Assembly: GCF_007673525.1 (NCBI RefSeq)
Contig: NZ_VDZU01000001.1
Coordinates: 372,001-436,000 of the forward strand
Source: Fictibacillus phosphorivorans
GTDB lineage: Bacteria > Bacillota > Bacilli > Bacillales > Fictibacillaceae
Length of the DNA stretch: 64,000 bases
Reading direction: 5' to 3'
In this document: positions 17,682 to 26,601 of the stretch, one piece after another
How positions within the stretch are numbered: the first letter of the stretch is position 1
Layout of the letters: every line of letters starts with the position of its first letter
Position numbers and translations under genes: made by a program
Notes under the pieces: generated by a model
The model's input: the letters and a program-made list of their open reading frames with translations, nothing else
What the model was told of the DNA's origin: nothing
Databases searched by the model: none

Positions 17682-17722
17682 AAAGAAAAAACACCTGTTT
17701 ATGAACTTTAAACAAGTGTTTA
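17682..17722 (-). terminator. Leftward intrinsic terminator
   Basis: On the minus strand AACACTTGTTTA pairs with TAAACAGGTGTT (one T-G pair), followed by TTTTCTTTT. It ends the zinc-ribbon gene. Confidence 0.8.
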
Positions 17723-17748
17723 AGATAGTACATTTTGTTATTTGTTTA

Positions 17749-18030
17749 CTATGATTCATTGATCATCTTGGTAGGATAGATCAATGAAGAATATCTCCAT
17801 AAAGAATATAAGTTACAGTTTTGACATCTACTGATGGAGATAACGTGGTTCTGGTCCGAATAATCAGGATCTGATAGTGTGGAAACGCGCTTTGAATCGA
17901 GTGCTTTACTTGTGTAATCTTGTTCATTGTGGTGGATCTCATCCCACGCGTGTTCAGATAGTTCTCCGCAGTGAGGACAATTAAACGTCTTCGCTGAAAA
18001 AGTAGGTGGGGAATATGTATCTAACGTCAT
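17749..18030 (-). CDS. Short zinc-ribbon protein, probable truncated DUF4145-type protein
   Basis: A 93-residue protein with CPHC at about 18-21 and CQNC near residue 70, followed by LYSLWRYSSLIYP. This arrangement resembles the N-terminal zinc ribbon of DUF4145 proteins, in which a helical domain of over 100 residues normally follows; here the frame stops soon after. A good GGAAGGAAG site precedes the ATG and a terminator follows. It may be a truncated but still expressed gene, or a stand-alone ribbon. The DUF4145 assignment is by recollection of the pattern. Confidence 0.6.
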   Translation of the reverse strand: MTLDTYSPPTFSAKTFNCPHCGELSEHAWDEIHHNEQDYTSKALDSKRVSTLSDPDYSDQNHVISISRCQNCNLYSLWRYSSLIYPTKMINES

Positions 18031-18195
18031 CTATTCTCTTCCTTCCTCATGTTTAATATGTTAATTAAAAGGTCTTTTTAACCTTAACAAAAATAATAGC
18101 TTGTTTGTAAAAAATTTTAAGGAGTTTTTTGTTGTAACCAATATTAGCTCGTAATGAATTACCAACATTACTCTTTAAAGATTTAGAGGGGATAA

Positions 18196-18483
18196 ATGGT
18201 ATTTTACTCAAAATTTAAAACGGCGCACTATTCATATTTAATGGTTTTATTTACGAGTCTTTTGCTGATCGGTGGGAGTATAAGTGTATTCATGGGTGTG
18301 GCAGATATTGTGAACCCAAACACATATTATTCTAGTTTTACAGAATACAAGCTTGGTCGGCAAGAGACCTTATTCCATGAAAACAAAAATTCAGTACCTA
18401 GAAAAAAACGGATGAAAGAGTTGCGGAAGGGTTACGAGATCATGTTTGAAGAAGAGAAACACAGATTAATAGCAATGCGTTAA
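18196..18483 (+). CDS. Small membrane protein, unknown
   Basis: A 95-residue protein with one or two hydrophobic segments (about 14-38) followed by a charged, Lys/Glu/Arg-rich tail likely to be cytoplasmic. AGAGGGGAT precedes the ATG. No family recognised and no functional context: it is monocistronic between two leftward units. Confidence 0.55.
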   Translation: MVFYSKFKTAHYSYLMVLFTSLLLIGGSISVFMGVADIVNPNTYYSSFTEYKLGRQETLFHENKNSVPRKKRMKELRKGYEIMFEEEKHRLIAMR

Positions 18484-18582
18484 ACAAAATTGTAAAAAGT
18501 TCTGGATTTATACTAATTCCGCTACCGGTCTTTCTTTATTTCAATTGCCAATTGCGTAAGATAGAATCAAAATAAACAGAAC

Positions 18583-18612
18583 AAAACGAGCGAATATTTC
18601 CGCTCGTTTTTT
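18583..18612. terminator. Bidirectional terminator between small membrane protein and ZorB-like genes
   Basis: AACGAGCG / CGCTCGTT stem with an eight-base loop. T-rich tracts lie on both sides, so it can serve both convergent units. Confidence 0.75.
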
Positions 18613-18628
18613 GTGCCGCTAGAAAATG

Positions 18629-19324
18629 CTATTGCTCCACAATTTCCTTCAGTTTGCTCTGCCATTTGTCGTCGTCCAAAATGATCTGAAACGAGATGCG
18701 GCGGTTTTTTTGCAGAGCCTGAGCAGAGTTACCTTCTGCAATTGGCTTATATTCGCTATATCCTGTTGCGGCAAGGTATTGAGCGTACTCTTTTTTAGCA
18801 AGCTTTGGATTTGCTTTTCCAAGATAATCAACGACCGCGACCGCACGCTGAGTGGAGAGCGACCAGTTGTCGTACGGAACGGAATCAGTATGGCCTTCGA
18901 TCAGAATGATGTACAGGTACTGACTCATGTCTTTTTCTTCGATGATCGCGGCGAGTGCGTCAGCGAGCGGGTCGAGCACTTGCTTTCCTTTTGCTGAAAT
19001 ATCTGCGCTTCCGGTATCAAAAAGGATGTTTCCTTCTACAGAGATCGTGTTGTTCGGTCCGCGGATGATCTTATCTTTTCCAACGTTTTCTTCTAGCTGT
19101 TTTTGAATGAGGTCAGAAATGTGCTTCTTCACCTCTGCCACCTGACCAAGTTCGCGTTTGATCTGAGCTTGATCATACGCGTTATAGATGCTCTGCACAT
19201 AGGCAAGGATCGCGATGAAAATCATAACGAGTACCATCATGCTCATCATATCGGTAAAACTTGGCCAGAAGATTTCTTGCGTTTCTTGGTTATCGTCGTT
19301 GTAGTAGGATTTACGCGCCTTCAT
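18629..19324 (-). CDS. ZorB/MotB-like OmpA-domain stator protein
   Basis: A protein of about 231 residues with a single N-terminal helix WPSFTDMMSMMVLVMIFIAI, whose Asp sits where MotB and ZorB carry the proton-binding residue. A short coiled coil follows, then a C-terminal OmpA-like peptidoglycan-binding domain (ILFDTGSADIS...EGHTDSVP...NRRISF). It pairs with the MotA/ZorA-like protein encoded just upstream. The start could be a GTG at 19333, overlapping the upstream stop by 4 bp, or the ATG at 19324. Its closest architecture is ZorB of Zorya anti-phage systems; flagellar MotB is an alternative but normally has a longer linker. Confidence 0.8.
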   Translation of the reverse strand: MKARKSYYNDDNQETQEIFWPSFTDMMSMMVLVMIFIAILAYVQSIYNAYDQAQIKRELGQVAEVKKHISDLIQKQLEENVGKDKIIRGPNNTISVEGNILFDTGSADISAKGKQVLDPLADALAAIIEEKDMSQYLYIILIEGHTDSVPYDNWSLSTQRAVAVVDYLGKANPKLAKKEYAQYLAATGYSEYKPIAEGNSAQALQKNRRISFQIILDDDKWQSKLKEIVEQ

Positions 19325-19329
19325 ACCGG

Positions 19330-20955
19330 TCACCGTCTCCTAAAATTTTGCGGCGAGACTTCTGGCATGCGTTCATCTTCGACATATTCGGGTGCGCGAG
19401 GACTGCGTGTTTCATAGATCACTTGATTGGATGATTGGTTCATCGCAGCTTGGTAGATGCGCTGCATGAGGTGATACATGTCAGAGAGTGTGCGATTGTT
19501 GTCGGTGATGCTTCGCGTTAAGCCGTGGTGCAGGTTTTCGAGCGTTCGAGCGAGCTCGCGCATATCATCATCGCGGCTGTTTTGATTTTGTGAGTTGTTT
19601 AAGGCAGAAGCGAGCTGTCTGCTCTGACTGTCCATGATGTTTCTAACTCCATCGGTAAAATCACGCTTGATATGCTCCACCGCAGCGTAGAATCCTTTTT
19701 CGAGCTGACCGACGCTTGAAGCAAAGTCAGCTGCCGCACGGCCGTATTCGCCTTGTTTTTCGGCATAGCGGTAATGCCATTCGTCTTGCTTTTGTGCGAG
19801 GCGGTTCTCGAGTGCGTCATGCTGATTTTGGTAGTGCTGCAGCTGTTCCTGCATGCCGCGAAGCATCGATTGGGCATGTTCTTCAGATCGGCGCTGTGCT
19901 TCTTGCAGCATTTTATCAGAGCGTTGGATGAGTTGTTCAAACTTTTGCTGACCTTGTGTGTGGCGGTCGTTGCTCGTTTTTAGCTGCTGCTCGAAAGAAG
20001 AGATGTTCTTAGCGAGCGCGTTAATACTCGTGTCGACCGTTTTTTGAATGGTTCCTAGTTCCTTTGTCGTCTCGTTGAACCGCTGTCCGAACTGATCGAG
20101 CTGAGTAGCAGAAGCGGCGAACCGTTCAGCGTGTTCGCGCTGTGCTTCAAATATGCCATTCACGTCTTCCATCGCTTTTTGAAGACCTGCTGTAAAATTA
20201 ACCATCTGCGATGCGAACTCACCGAGTGTTTTATCAAATGACGACTCGACGCGTGAGGCAAGGCGATCAAGAAGGCGTTCAACCGAATCTTGTGGTTTGT
20301 CGTTGATCAGGTCGCTGTTGATGTTGTGATCAAGGTATACTTCACAATCGGCTAAAAGTTTGTTCTGCATATAAGAAAGTGATGTTCCTTGCGAGAAGAA
20401 GCCTGACTGAATGGAATTGAGCAGAAGTGCGGCTCCAATTCCAGCAATACTCGTATAAAAGGCAACACTCATCCCTTCGAACGGTGCGGTGAGGGAGGAG
20501 ATGATCGAATTCAGCGTAAGATTTGAATCAGCAGGCTGCGTGCCGAGCGTCATGAGCGTATCTTGCATAGATAAAAGAGAGAGCGTGAGTCCGACGAACG
20601 TTCCAAGCACGCCGAGAATGATCGTGAAAGACGGAAGCTGGTTGAGCAGCTTTTGGATATTGCCGACCGGTACCCGCAAGACACCAAGAAGTGGAATGCG
20701 TTCGTTGTATAGGTGCTTTTCGATCAGTGCTTGTGTGTTGAGCTGTGATACACCTGCTAGATGAAACTGTTTGTAATCCGCTGTAACGCGTTGTAGCCAA
20801 TGCGAATACGGCTGCTGCTCTTTATTTGTTTCGACCTGTTGAAGCTCTTTGTTCCATTTGCGAAAGTGATAAGCGGTCTGTGTATGACCTACAATCCCTA
20901 TAAACACGAGAAACCCAATGACCCCGACGACGATTAAAGTAAGTTGATCCATCAT
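19330..20955 (-). CDS. ZorA/MotA/TolQ-family channel protein with long coiled-coil tail
   Basis: A 541-residue protein: a first helix at about 4-24, a cytoplasmic segment, then MotA/ExbB-type helices around 105-128 (FTIILGVLGTFVGLTLSLL) and 160-185 (GMSVAFYTSIAGIGAALLLN), and then some 300 residues of predicted coiled coil rich in Gln, Glu and Ala. That long tail is the hallmark of ZorA and is absent from MotA. With the OmpA-domain partner it forms a proton-driven motor. None of the Zorya effectors (ZorC/D, ZorE, ZorF/G) is recognisable nearby. The pair looks richer in G+C than its neighbours. AAGGGGTGG precedes the first of two tandem ATGs. Confidence 0.8.
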   Translation of the reverse strand: MMDQLTLIVVGVIGFLVFIGIVGHTQTAYHFRKWNKELQQVETNKEQQPYSHWLQRVTADYKQFHLAGVSQLNTQALIEKHLYNERIPLLGVLRVPVGNIQKLLNQLPSFTIILGVLGTFVGLTLSLLSMQDTLMTLGTQPADSNLTLNSIISSLTAPFEGMSVAFYTSIAGIGAALLLNSIQSGFFSQGTSLSYMQNKLLADCEVYLDHNINSDLINDKPQDSVERLLDRLASRVESSFDKTLGEFASQMVNFTAGLQKAMEDVNGIFEAQREHAERFAASATQLDQFGQRFNETTKELGTIQKTVDTSINALAKNISSFEQQLKTSNDRHTQGQQKFEQLIQRSDKMLQEAQRRSEEHAQSMLRGMQEQLQHYQNQHDALENRLAQKQDEWHYRYAEKQGEYGRAAADFASSVGQLEKGFYAAVEHIKRDFTDGVRNIMDSQSRQLASALNNSQNQNSRDDDMRELARTLENLHHGLTRSITDNNRTLSDMYHLMQRIYQAAMNQSSNQVIYETRSPRAPEYVEDERMPEVSPQNFRRR

Positions 20956-21025
20956 GCCACCCCTTAGATGTCTTGTCTGACTGTCCTATATTGATAGATA
21001 TGTCCTACTGTCGGGAAATATTTTA

Positions 21026-21054
21026 GGAAATGGGGTCTGACCCCAAACAAATAC
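21026..21054. repeat. REP element, copy 1
   Basis: Core GGGGTCTGACCCC (21032-21044) preceded by GGAAAT and followed by AAACAAATAC. It lies in the gap upstream of the ZorA-like gene, next to a long hairpin. Confidence 0.8.
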
Positions 21055-21058
21055 AAAA

Positions 21059-21097
21059 CCCCCTGAACTGTCCATTTAAGATGGACAGTTCAGGGGG
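21059..21097. other. Perfect 17-bp hairpin beside REP copy 1
   Basis: CCCCCTGAACTGTCCAT pairs perfectly with its complement across a TTAAG loop. Neither side has a clean T-run, although TTTTGG lies to the right and GTTTTG reads out to the left. It may terminate the DUF975 gene's antisense neighbours, or it may belong to the repeat. Confidence 0.6.
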
Positions 21098-21163
21098 AAA
21101 CTTTTGGGGTCATTTCTAGGTACATTGGCATTGAATAGTTGTGTTTCCGAGGTGAATAGAAAC

Positions 21164-21826
21164 TTATTCTGCTTGATGGTCGTTAACAAGATCGTTGTAA
21201 AACGCAGCATACGAAGCACTCATGTAGGGAGCGAGCCAGAAGAAGCCGATGCCTAGAGATAAAACACAGAGAATTCCCCAGCCTAGAAAGCTTATATGTA
21301 AAACGAAAAACTTCCATTTATAGCCGTCCATCAGCTTACGGCTTTTCTTGATCGCAGCGTTGATGCCAATTCCAGGATGATCTTTTAGAACAAAGTACGT
21401 TTGCGAATAACTGAACGCTTTAATGATTCCAGGAATTAAAAGAAGAAGAGACCACAGAATCAAGTACACCATCATCACGAGATAAGCACCGAGTATTTTT
21501 ACATACGTACTGATCTCAGAGAACGCTTGAAATAGGCTTGAAACGTTAATTTTTTCAACCGTACGGATCACAGATAAAAACGTCCACAGGTATCCAATAT
21601 ATAATGGCAGTAAAACGAGTGTGATGATGAACGTGCTGAACGTCGGTCCGTTAAGTTCATCGGTCGGTTGATTCAACCAAGCGCTCCAACCACCACTCAA
21701 ATTCACTTCTATAATTAATGGGATGAGGTAATAGGTGCTCGAGAACAACAACGTGAATAACGCCGCTGTGCCCCATTGTCCCTTTAGTCGAAGCCGAGCT
21801 TGCTGTTTAATTTCTTTATTTTTCAT
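21164..21826 (-). CDS. DUF975-family membrane protein
   Basis: A 220-residue polytopic protein with about five helices. The N-terminal KEIKQQARLRLKGQWGTAALFTL is the hallmark of DUF975, and the central FVLKDHPGIGINAAIKKSRKLMDGYKWKFF is the conserved amphipathic loop. Function unknown; members are common in Firmicutes as lone genes. AAAGGTGAT precedes the ATG. Monocistronic here. Confidence 0.82.
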   Translation of the reverse strand: MKNKEIKQQARLRLKGQWGTAALFTLLFSSTYYLIPLIIEVNLSGGWSAWLNQPTDELNGPTFSTFIITLVLLPLYIGYLWTFLSVIRTVEKINVSSLFQAFSEISTYVKILGAYLVMMVYLILWSLLLLIPGIIKAFSYSQTYFVLKDHPGIGINAAIKKSRKLMDGYKWKFFVLHISFLGWGILCVLSLGIGFFWLAPYMSASYAAFYNDLVNDHQAE

Positions 21827-21946
21827 GATGTATCACCTTTCTGAAGTTGTCCTATCCTTATACTACGGTTTAAAAGGCGGAAAGATGCGTTTTCTTTAAA
21901 ATTAATAGTAGACTAGAGGAAAGCGGATGTTAGAGGAGGTCTGAAA

Positions 21947-22363
21947 ATGAAAAGTAATGAAGAAATAACTCCTGCTGTGCTTCTTTTTGATGGAGTGTGT
22001 AATCTTTGTAATGGAAGCGTGCAATTTATACTGAAACATGAAAAAAGTGAGAAGTTAAAATTCTCGGCTATTCAGTCAGAAGCCGGACAAAAATTGTTAT
22101 CACAGTACAACATTAATCCCGAACAAACAAACTCCGTAATTTTAATTTGTGACGGAGTAGTATATACAGAATCAGATGCCGTGGCAAAGGTTGCAGAGTT
22201 TCTGAAATTTCCATACAACACAGGAAGGTATATGAAAGTTGTACCTCGGCAGATTCGAAATGTTTTCTATAAAAAGGTCGCGAGCAATCGGTATAAATGG
22301 TTCGGGCAAAAAGAAAGTTGTATGATTCCCACACCTGACCTTCGAAATAGGTTTCTGCAATAG
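21947..22363 (+). CDS. yuxK: DCC-family thiol-disulfide oxidoreductase-like protein (YuxK-like)
   Basis: A 138-residue DUF393/DCC protein. The defining motif is VLLFDGVCNLCNGSVQF with the DxxCxxC cysteines, followed by a thioredoxin-like fold. Length agrees with Bacillus YuxK. Predicted to act in the cytosol as a redox protein; the substrate is unknown. GAGGAGGT lies upstream of the ATG. The next gene starts about 75 bp later on the same strand and could share the transcript. Confidence 0.85.
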   Translation: MKSNEEITPAVLLFDGVCNLCNGSVQFILKHEKSEKLKFSAIQSEAGQKLLSQYNINPEQTNSVILICDGVVYTESDAVAKVAEFLKFPYNTGRYMKVVPRQIRNVFYKKVASNRYKWFGQKESCMIPTPDLRNRFLQ

Positions 22364-22439
22364 TTTTTACGACCAAACTTCATAAGTGTGCAGTCTAACT
22401 AATAGGATAGAACAAATGCCTATAAAGGGGAACTGCACG

Positions 22440-23387
22440 ATGGGACAAAAAGTTCTGTTCTTTGGTGACGCCGGAATCGACGATACGATTGCACTAGCTT
22501 ATGCTTTTTTAAGCGATGAAATAGAAATTGTTGGTGTTGTGGCCGACTATGGCAACGTATCAAGAGAACAAACCGTGTCGAATGTGAAATTTATAGCGAA
22601 AACATTTAACTTTCCGGAGGATGTTAGAGTTATTGGTGGAGCAGAAGTTCCGATGACAGGGGAAAAACCAACGTTTTATCCAGACGTGCACGGCGTTTAT
22701 GGATTAGGTCCGATTGATCCAGGTATATCAGAAGGATTCATTGAAAACTTTTTTGAAATTGTAAATTTGATCGAACAGTATCAAGATGAACTGATTATCG
22801 TGAATGCAGGCAGGCTGACCTCTCTTGCTACCATGTTTATTTTGTTTCAGTCGCTGATGAAAAAAGTAAAAGCGTACTATATTATGGGCGGAGCGTTCTG
22901 GGTGCCTGGAAATGTAACGCCAGTGTCTGAAGCGAATTTTTATGGAGATCCGATCGCGGTTAGAACCGTTTTAACGTACGCCAAAAACGTGACGATCATT
23001 CCGTTGAATGTTACCGATCGGGCCATTGTCACTCCTGAAATGGTGAATTATATTGATTACAAAGGTAAGATGCCCATTCTAAAACCGATGCTCGACTTTT
23101 ATTACAATTTTTACAAAAACAGGAACCCTGATATCCTAGGAAGTCCTGTTCACGATGCGATTACGTTGATGGCCTGTATAAGAGAAGATATGTTCACGTA
23201 TAAGTCGCTTCCAATACATATTGTGATTCAAAATGGCGATACGGCAAGAGGGCAGAGCATTGCCGATGTTCGGCCGTATGCGCAGTTTGGGGATGATGAG
23301 AAAAGGCACCGAATCGCATTTGATTTTGATTATAGTTATTTCTTCCGAGATTTTATGAGTATCATGACAGGTGAGACGTTTCAGTAG
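22440..23387 (+). CDS. Inosine-uridine nucleoside hydrolase-family protein
   Basis: A 315-residue IUNH-type hydrolase. The metal-binding N-terminus reads GDAGIDDTIAL (usually DxDPGxDD, so the first Asp lies in a changed context), HGVYGLGP supplies a conserved loop, and HDAITLMAC near the C-terminus supplies the last Asp. The family cleaves the N-glycosidic bond of ribonucleosides for salvage. I chose the ATG at 22440 because AAGGGG lies 8-9 bp upstream; an earlier ATG at 22416 is weaker. Substrate specificity cannot be read. Confidence 0.85.
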   Translation: MGQKVLFFGDAGIDDTIALAYAFLSDEIEIVGVVADYGNVSREQTVSNVKFIAKTFNFPEDVRVIGGAEVPMTGEKPTFYPDVHGVYGLGPIDPGISEGFIENFFEIVNLIEQYQDELIIVNAGRLTSLATMFILFQSLMKKVKAYYIMGGAFWVPGNVTPVSEANFYGDPIAVRTVLTYAKNVTIIPLNVTDRAIVTPEMVNYIDYKGKMPILKPMLDFYYNFYKNRNPDILGSPVHDAITLMACIREDMFTYKSLPIHIVIQNGDTARGQSIADVRPYAQFGDDEKRHRIAFDFDYSYFFRDFMSIMTGETFQ

Positions 23388-23401
23388 CGTTTGGTCATAA
23401 T

Positions 23402-23443
23402 AAAAAACCGGACGCCAAATAAATCAATTGGACACCGGTTTAA
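23402..23443 (-). terminator. Terminator of the Spo0E-like gene
   Basis: AAACCGG / CCGGTTT outer stem with CCAA / TTGG inner stem. The minus strand ends in TTTTTTATT; the plus strand has a weaker T-tract, so it may also serve the hydrolase gene. Confidence 0.7.
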
Positions 23444-23466
23444 ATTTTAATAGGTAGTTTATGAGA

Positions 23467-23637
23467 TTAAGCGCAATTTTTAATTTGATGTAGTTTGTTT
23501 AGTTTTTCGTCTAAAATCTGGCTCAGTTGAACAAGAAGCGGATCTGCAAGACTATTAACCTTTTTACTTACCTCATACATGGTCGTGCGAATGGCGTCTA
23601 TCTCTGTAGTTAAGACAAGAGCATTGCTTCGGCTCAT
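23467..23637 (-). CDS. Spo0E-like sporulation regulatory protein
   Basis: A 56-residue helical-hairpin protein. The pattern IDAIRTTMYEVSKKV...LVQLSQILDEKLNKL contains the SQxLD signature of Spo0E-family aspartyl-phosphate phosphatases, which dephosphorylate Spo0A-P and hold back sporulation. The ATG at 23637 is preceded by AGAGGGGG; a longer reading from 23667 is less likely. It is a lone gene with its own terminator. Confidence 0.8.
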   Translation of the reverse strand: MSRSNALVLTTEIDAIRTTMYEVSKKVNSLADPLLVQLSQILDEKLNKLHQIKNCA

Positions 23638-23748
23638 GGTCCATTCCCCCTCTAATATAATAACCACTTCTGCACCATTAATATCGGTAAATCTTGTAAA
23701 TATTATATACCATATTTTGTGTCAAGTCTATTATTTTTTTACACATAT

Positions 23749-23773
23749 AGGGGGACAGACCCCCTACAATTAC
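23749..23773. repeat. REP element, copy 2
   Basis: Core GGGGGACAGACCCCC (23750-23764) followed by TACAATTAC, between the Spo0E-like gene and the chemoreceptor promoter. It has no adjacent terminator. Confidence 0.75.
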
Positions 23774-23824
23774 ACTTTTGCGTGTTTTGTACTACTCAGG
23801 TAGACAAGTTTTGCTCTAATTCTG

Positions 23825-23851
23825 TAAAACTTTGTAGCTTTCTGTCGATAT
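23825..23851 (+). promoter_or_regulatory. SigD-type promoter of the chemoreceptor
   Basis: TAAA, 15 bp, GTCGATAT: one base from the Bacillus SigD consensus TAAA-N15-GCCGATAT, and 42 bp before the start codon of a chemotaxis gene, which is the expected regulon. Confidence 0.85.
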
Positions 23852-23892
23852 ACTTTTTGCTATCTAGTAAAAAGTAACTGCAGGAGGAAGAA

Positions 23893-25866
23893 ATGATTAA
23901 TAAAAGTCTACAGAGGCAAATTCTTGTGCCATTTATATTGCTCATTATTATGACAGGGGTCGTGGTGAGCGGAGTTAGTTATTTATTCAGTAAGAAAACT
24001 ACCGTTGAAAATTCATCAGAGAATACATCTGAGCGTATGCATGATCTTGATGAGACGCTCAACGGGTTTTTGAGAGATAGCGGAAATTTTGTATCCGCAT
24101 ATGCAGATTCCGCTACGATTAAGCTTCATGCAAAGGGAGACAGCCCAGACTATATCATCTCTAAGTTTGAAGACTATCATCTAGCAAATAAAGCGATTAT
24201 GAACAGCTATTTTATTTCAGATGATAAGGAAGTAGTCATGTATCCGATTCCTGCATCACCGGTTGAGGACATGACGTTAACGCCGTGGTATCAACAGGCA
24301 ACGAAGGATCCTACTAAAGTGTTCTGGACAGATCCTTTCATTGATGAAGCGACAGATCGTCCGGTTGTAAAAGCTGTGAAGGCCGTTGAGTACAGCGGGA
24401 AAATCGTGGGAGTAACAGCGATTGATATCGCAGTAAACGATATCTTAACGCTGATGCAAAACGTGAAAATCGGGGACACCGGTTATGCTCTTCTCATCGA
24501 TAACTCGGGGAATTATATGGTTCATCCAGATGCAAAAAAGCTGGGGAAAAGCGCTACAAAGGAATCTTTTTATAAAGATATTACTAAAAAAGAAGGTACG
24601 TTAACTACAAAGATCAATGGTGAAGATAGAGTGGTCAGCTATACGAAAAATGATACAACCGGTTGGAAACTAGCCGGAACTGTCGCGCTTAGTGAGTTTG
24701 AGGAAAAGGCTTATGTGATTCTTTTACCGATCGGAATCGCTTTAATCGTCACTCTTTTAGTGGCGGCGATTATTTCGGTTTTCGTTTCAAGAAGAATTAC
24801 AGTACCGGTGAACCAACTGAAGAATGCTATGCATGAGATTAGAAATGGAAATCTACAGGCGAGCGTTTCTATACAAAGAAAAGATGAGATCGGTGAACTG
24901 GCTGCAAGCTTTGATGATATGTCTAACCAGATGCGAACATTGATCAGAGAGATGGCTCAGATTACCGATCATGTAACGGACGCGTCTCAAACGGTCGTTG
25001 CGAGTGCAGAGGAAAATTCAGCATCCGCTCAAGAAGTATCAACGACGATGCAGCAGATCGCAGCGGGCTCTTCTCATCAAGCAGAGTTGATGGATGAGAA
25101 TGCGAAAGCTGCTAACGTGCTGGCTGAGCGTATCGGTACCGTTCATGCGCATGGAGAAAGAATAGAAAAAGCGACACAGCAAATGAATGAAGAATCATTG
25201 ACCGGTGTAAAAAAGGTGAGCTTGTTAAAAGAGAAGTCACTGATGACAACAGAAATGACGAAAGAGATGATTTCATCAATTAAAAAACTTGATGAAACAT
25301 CTGGCAGTGTTCAACAGATCGTTCTAACAATAAGCGATATAGCCAACCAAACGAATTTACTAGCGTTAAACGCGGCAATCGAGGCGGCTAGAGCAGGAGA
25401 ATCTGGAAGAGGCTTTGCCGTCGTAGCGGATGAAGTAAGAAAACTTGCAGAGCAGACCGAGCTTTCCTTAAAAGATATCAGCGCATTGATCACGGATATG
25501 CAGCAAGTAACGGAAAACACCGTCGGACAAGTTCAAGAAGCTGCAGCTCTCATTCTTTCACAAAGCGTAGCGGTGGAAGAGACAGAGCAAAGCTTTACCG
25601 CGATCTCTACTACAGTTAAAGGGAATGCAGAGGCATTAAAAGACGTGATTCAGTCTGTTGACGAAATGACGAAGCAAAAAGATGTACTGCTTGAAAATGC
25701 GTCACATATCTTGGCGATTACGCAAGAAACAGCGGCTGGAACTGAAGAGGTTTCAGCATCAGCAGAACAGCAATCAGCATCGATGGAGCAGTTGAACCAT
25801 CTAGCCGACCAGCTCGAGCAGTACGCGGAACAGATGCGTACCCACGTCCAGCGGTTTACGTTCTAG
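23893..25866 (+). CDS. Methyl-accepting chemotaxis protein with dCache sensor
   Basis: A 657-residue transmembrane chemoreceptor: helix 1 (about 11-33), an extracellular double-Cache domain (about 40-275, with [19 protein letters not shown] and [19 protein letters not shown]), helix 2 (about 278-300), a HAMP domain, and a cytoplasmic signalling tip containing [20 protein letters not shown]. It would bind CheW/CheA and report an extracellular ligand, often an amino or organic acid in this Cache class. GGAGGAAG precedes the ATG and a SigD promoter lies upstream. The TAG stop lies at the edge of a REP element. Confidence 0.93.
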   Translation: MINKSLQRQILVPFILLIIMTGVVVSGVSYLFSKKTTVENSSENTSERMHDLDETLNGFLRDSGNFVSAYADSATIKLHAKGDSPDYIISKFEDYHLANKAIMNSYFISDDKEVVMYPIPASPVEDMTLTPWYQQATKDPTKVFWTDPFIDEATDRPVVKAVKAVEYSGKIVGVTAIDIAVNDILTLMQNVKIGDTGYALLIDNSGNYMVHPDAKKLGKSATKESFYKDITKKEGTLTTKINGEDRVVSYTKNDTTGWKLAGTVALSEFEEKAYVILLPIGIALIVTLLVAAIISVFVSRRITVPVNQLKNAMHEIRNGNLQASVSIQRKDEIGELAASFDDMSNQMRTLIREMAQITDHVTDASQTVVASAEENSASAQEVSTTMQQIAAGSSHQAELMDENAKAANVLAERIGTVHAHGERIEKATQQMNEESLTGVKKVSLLKEKSLMTTEMTKEMISSIKKLDETSGSVQQIVLTISDIANQTNLLALNAAIEAARAGESGRGFAVVADEVRKLAEQTELSLKDISALITDMQQVTENTVGQVQEAAALILSQSVAVEETEQSFTAISTTVKGNAEALKDVIQSVDEMTKQKDVLLENASHILAITQETAAGTEEVSASAEQQSASMEQLNHLADQLEQYAEQMRTHVQRFTF

Positions 25867-25888
25867 GGGTCTGACCCCAAACAAATAC
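25864..25888. repeat. REP element, copy 3, overlapping the chemoreceptor stop codon
   Basis: Core GGGGTCTGACCCC at 25866-25878, whose first G is the last base of the TAG stop codon; AAACAAATAC follows. A terminator follows within 20 bp. Confidence 0.85.
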
Positions 25889-25894
25889 ATGAAT

Positions 25895-25935
25895 GCCGTT
25901 TTTGTCTTTTCCAAAAAGACAAAAACGGCTTTTTC
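25895..25935 (+). terminator. Terminator after the chemoreceptor
   Basis: A long stem (GCCGTTTTTGTCTTTT and its complement) with a short loop and TTTTTCTTT after it. Confidence 0.85.
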
Positions 25936-25996
25936 TTTGATACGACTGACTTTTTGAAAAAGGAAAGAGTGTAATTTTACATCTGATTAAAAGGGT

Positions 25997-26548
25997 CTAA
26001 AGCTCTACTACAGGGGTAATCTTGCTTTCAACATAATCTCGGTATTGAGATTTCGAATGGTTAAACTGTTCTAGAAGGGTTGAGGTGTGTACGAAAGGGC
26101 ACACCGATGGGGTTACATAATAGCGGTAACTGCTCCATTGATATTCTAAGGGGTACATGACCAGGTCGGCAGAAACGGGATTCAAGTGAATGTAGCGGCT
26201 AGTGTCTAACAAATGTGAGCGATCTTCGATCAATTCTGCTCCATAGCGACCTTGAAACACATGACCAGTCAGCTCATATTTCTTATTAAAAAACATAGCA
26301 TACGTTTCATTTAATTCTTTCATGAAATCTCCAGGTGGGGACTTGCTGCACAAAATTTGTAAGTGAGTGTGGTTTGTCATGAGGCAATACGAGAAGAGCT
26401 CAACATCGTGCTTTTTAACACAGTGACTTAGAATCTTTAAATAGCGGTGGAAATCCAAGTGGGAATAAAAAAGAGGTTCCCTGCGATTTCCGCGAGTAGT
26501 CACATGATAAACAGCATCAGGATACCAAATACGTGGGGATCTAGGAAT
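25997..26548 (-). CDS. REP-associated tyrosine transposase (RAYT, Y1_Tnp family)
   Basis: A protein of about 183 residues, an HUH single-strand transposase. The metal-binding HxH is His60/His62 in MTNHTHLQIL and the probable nucleophile is Tyr119 in SRYIHLNPV. The N-terminus PRIWYPDAVYHVTTRGN is typical of the family. The start is unusual: AAAGGAGG runs straight into an in-frame GTG (26557), leaving no spacer, whereas eight bases further is ATT, exactly where relatives have Met. I therefore set the start at ATT 26548, while GTG 26557 remains possible. The gene lies between REP copies 3 and 4, and eight copies occur in the window, as expected if this enzyme mobilises them. Confidence 0.85.
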   Translation of the reverse strand: MPRSPRIWYPDAVYHVTTRGNRREPLFYSHLDFHRYLKILSHCVKKHDVELFSYCLMTNHTHLQILCSKSPPGDFMKELNETYAMFFNKKYELTGHVFQGRYGAELIEDRSHLLDTSRYIHLNPVSADLVMYPLEYQWSSYRYYVTPSVCPFVHTSTLLEQFNHSKSQYRDYVESKITPVVEL

Positions 26549-26601
26549 GTTTTTCACCTCCTTTCAATCGTACCTTAATTATACTTCTTGCAAGTGAATC
26601 T

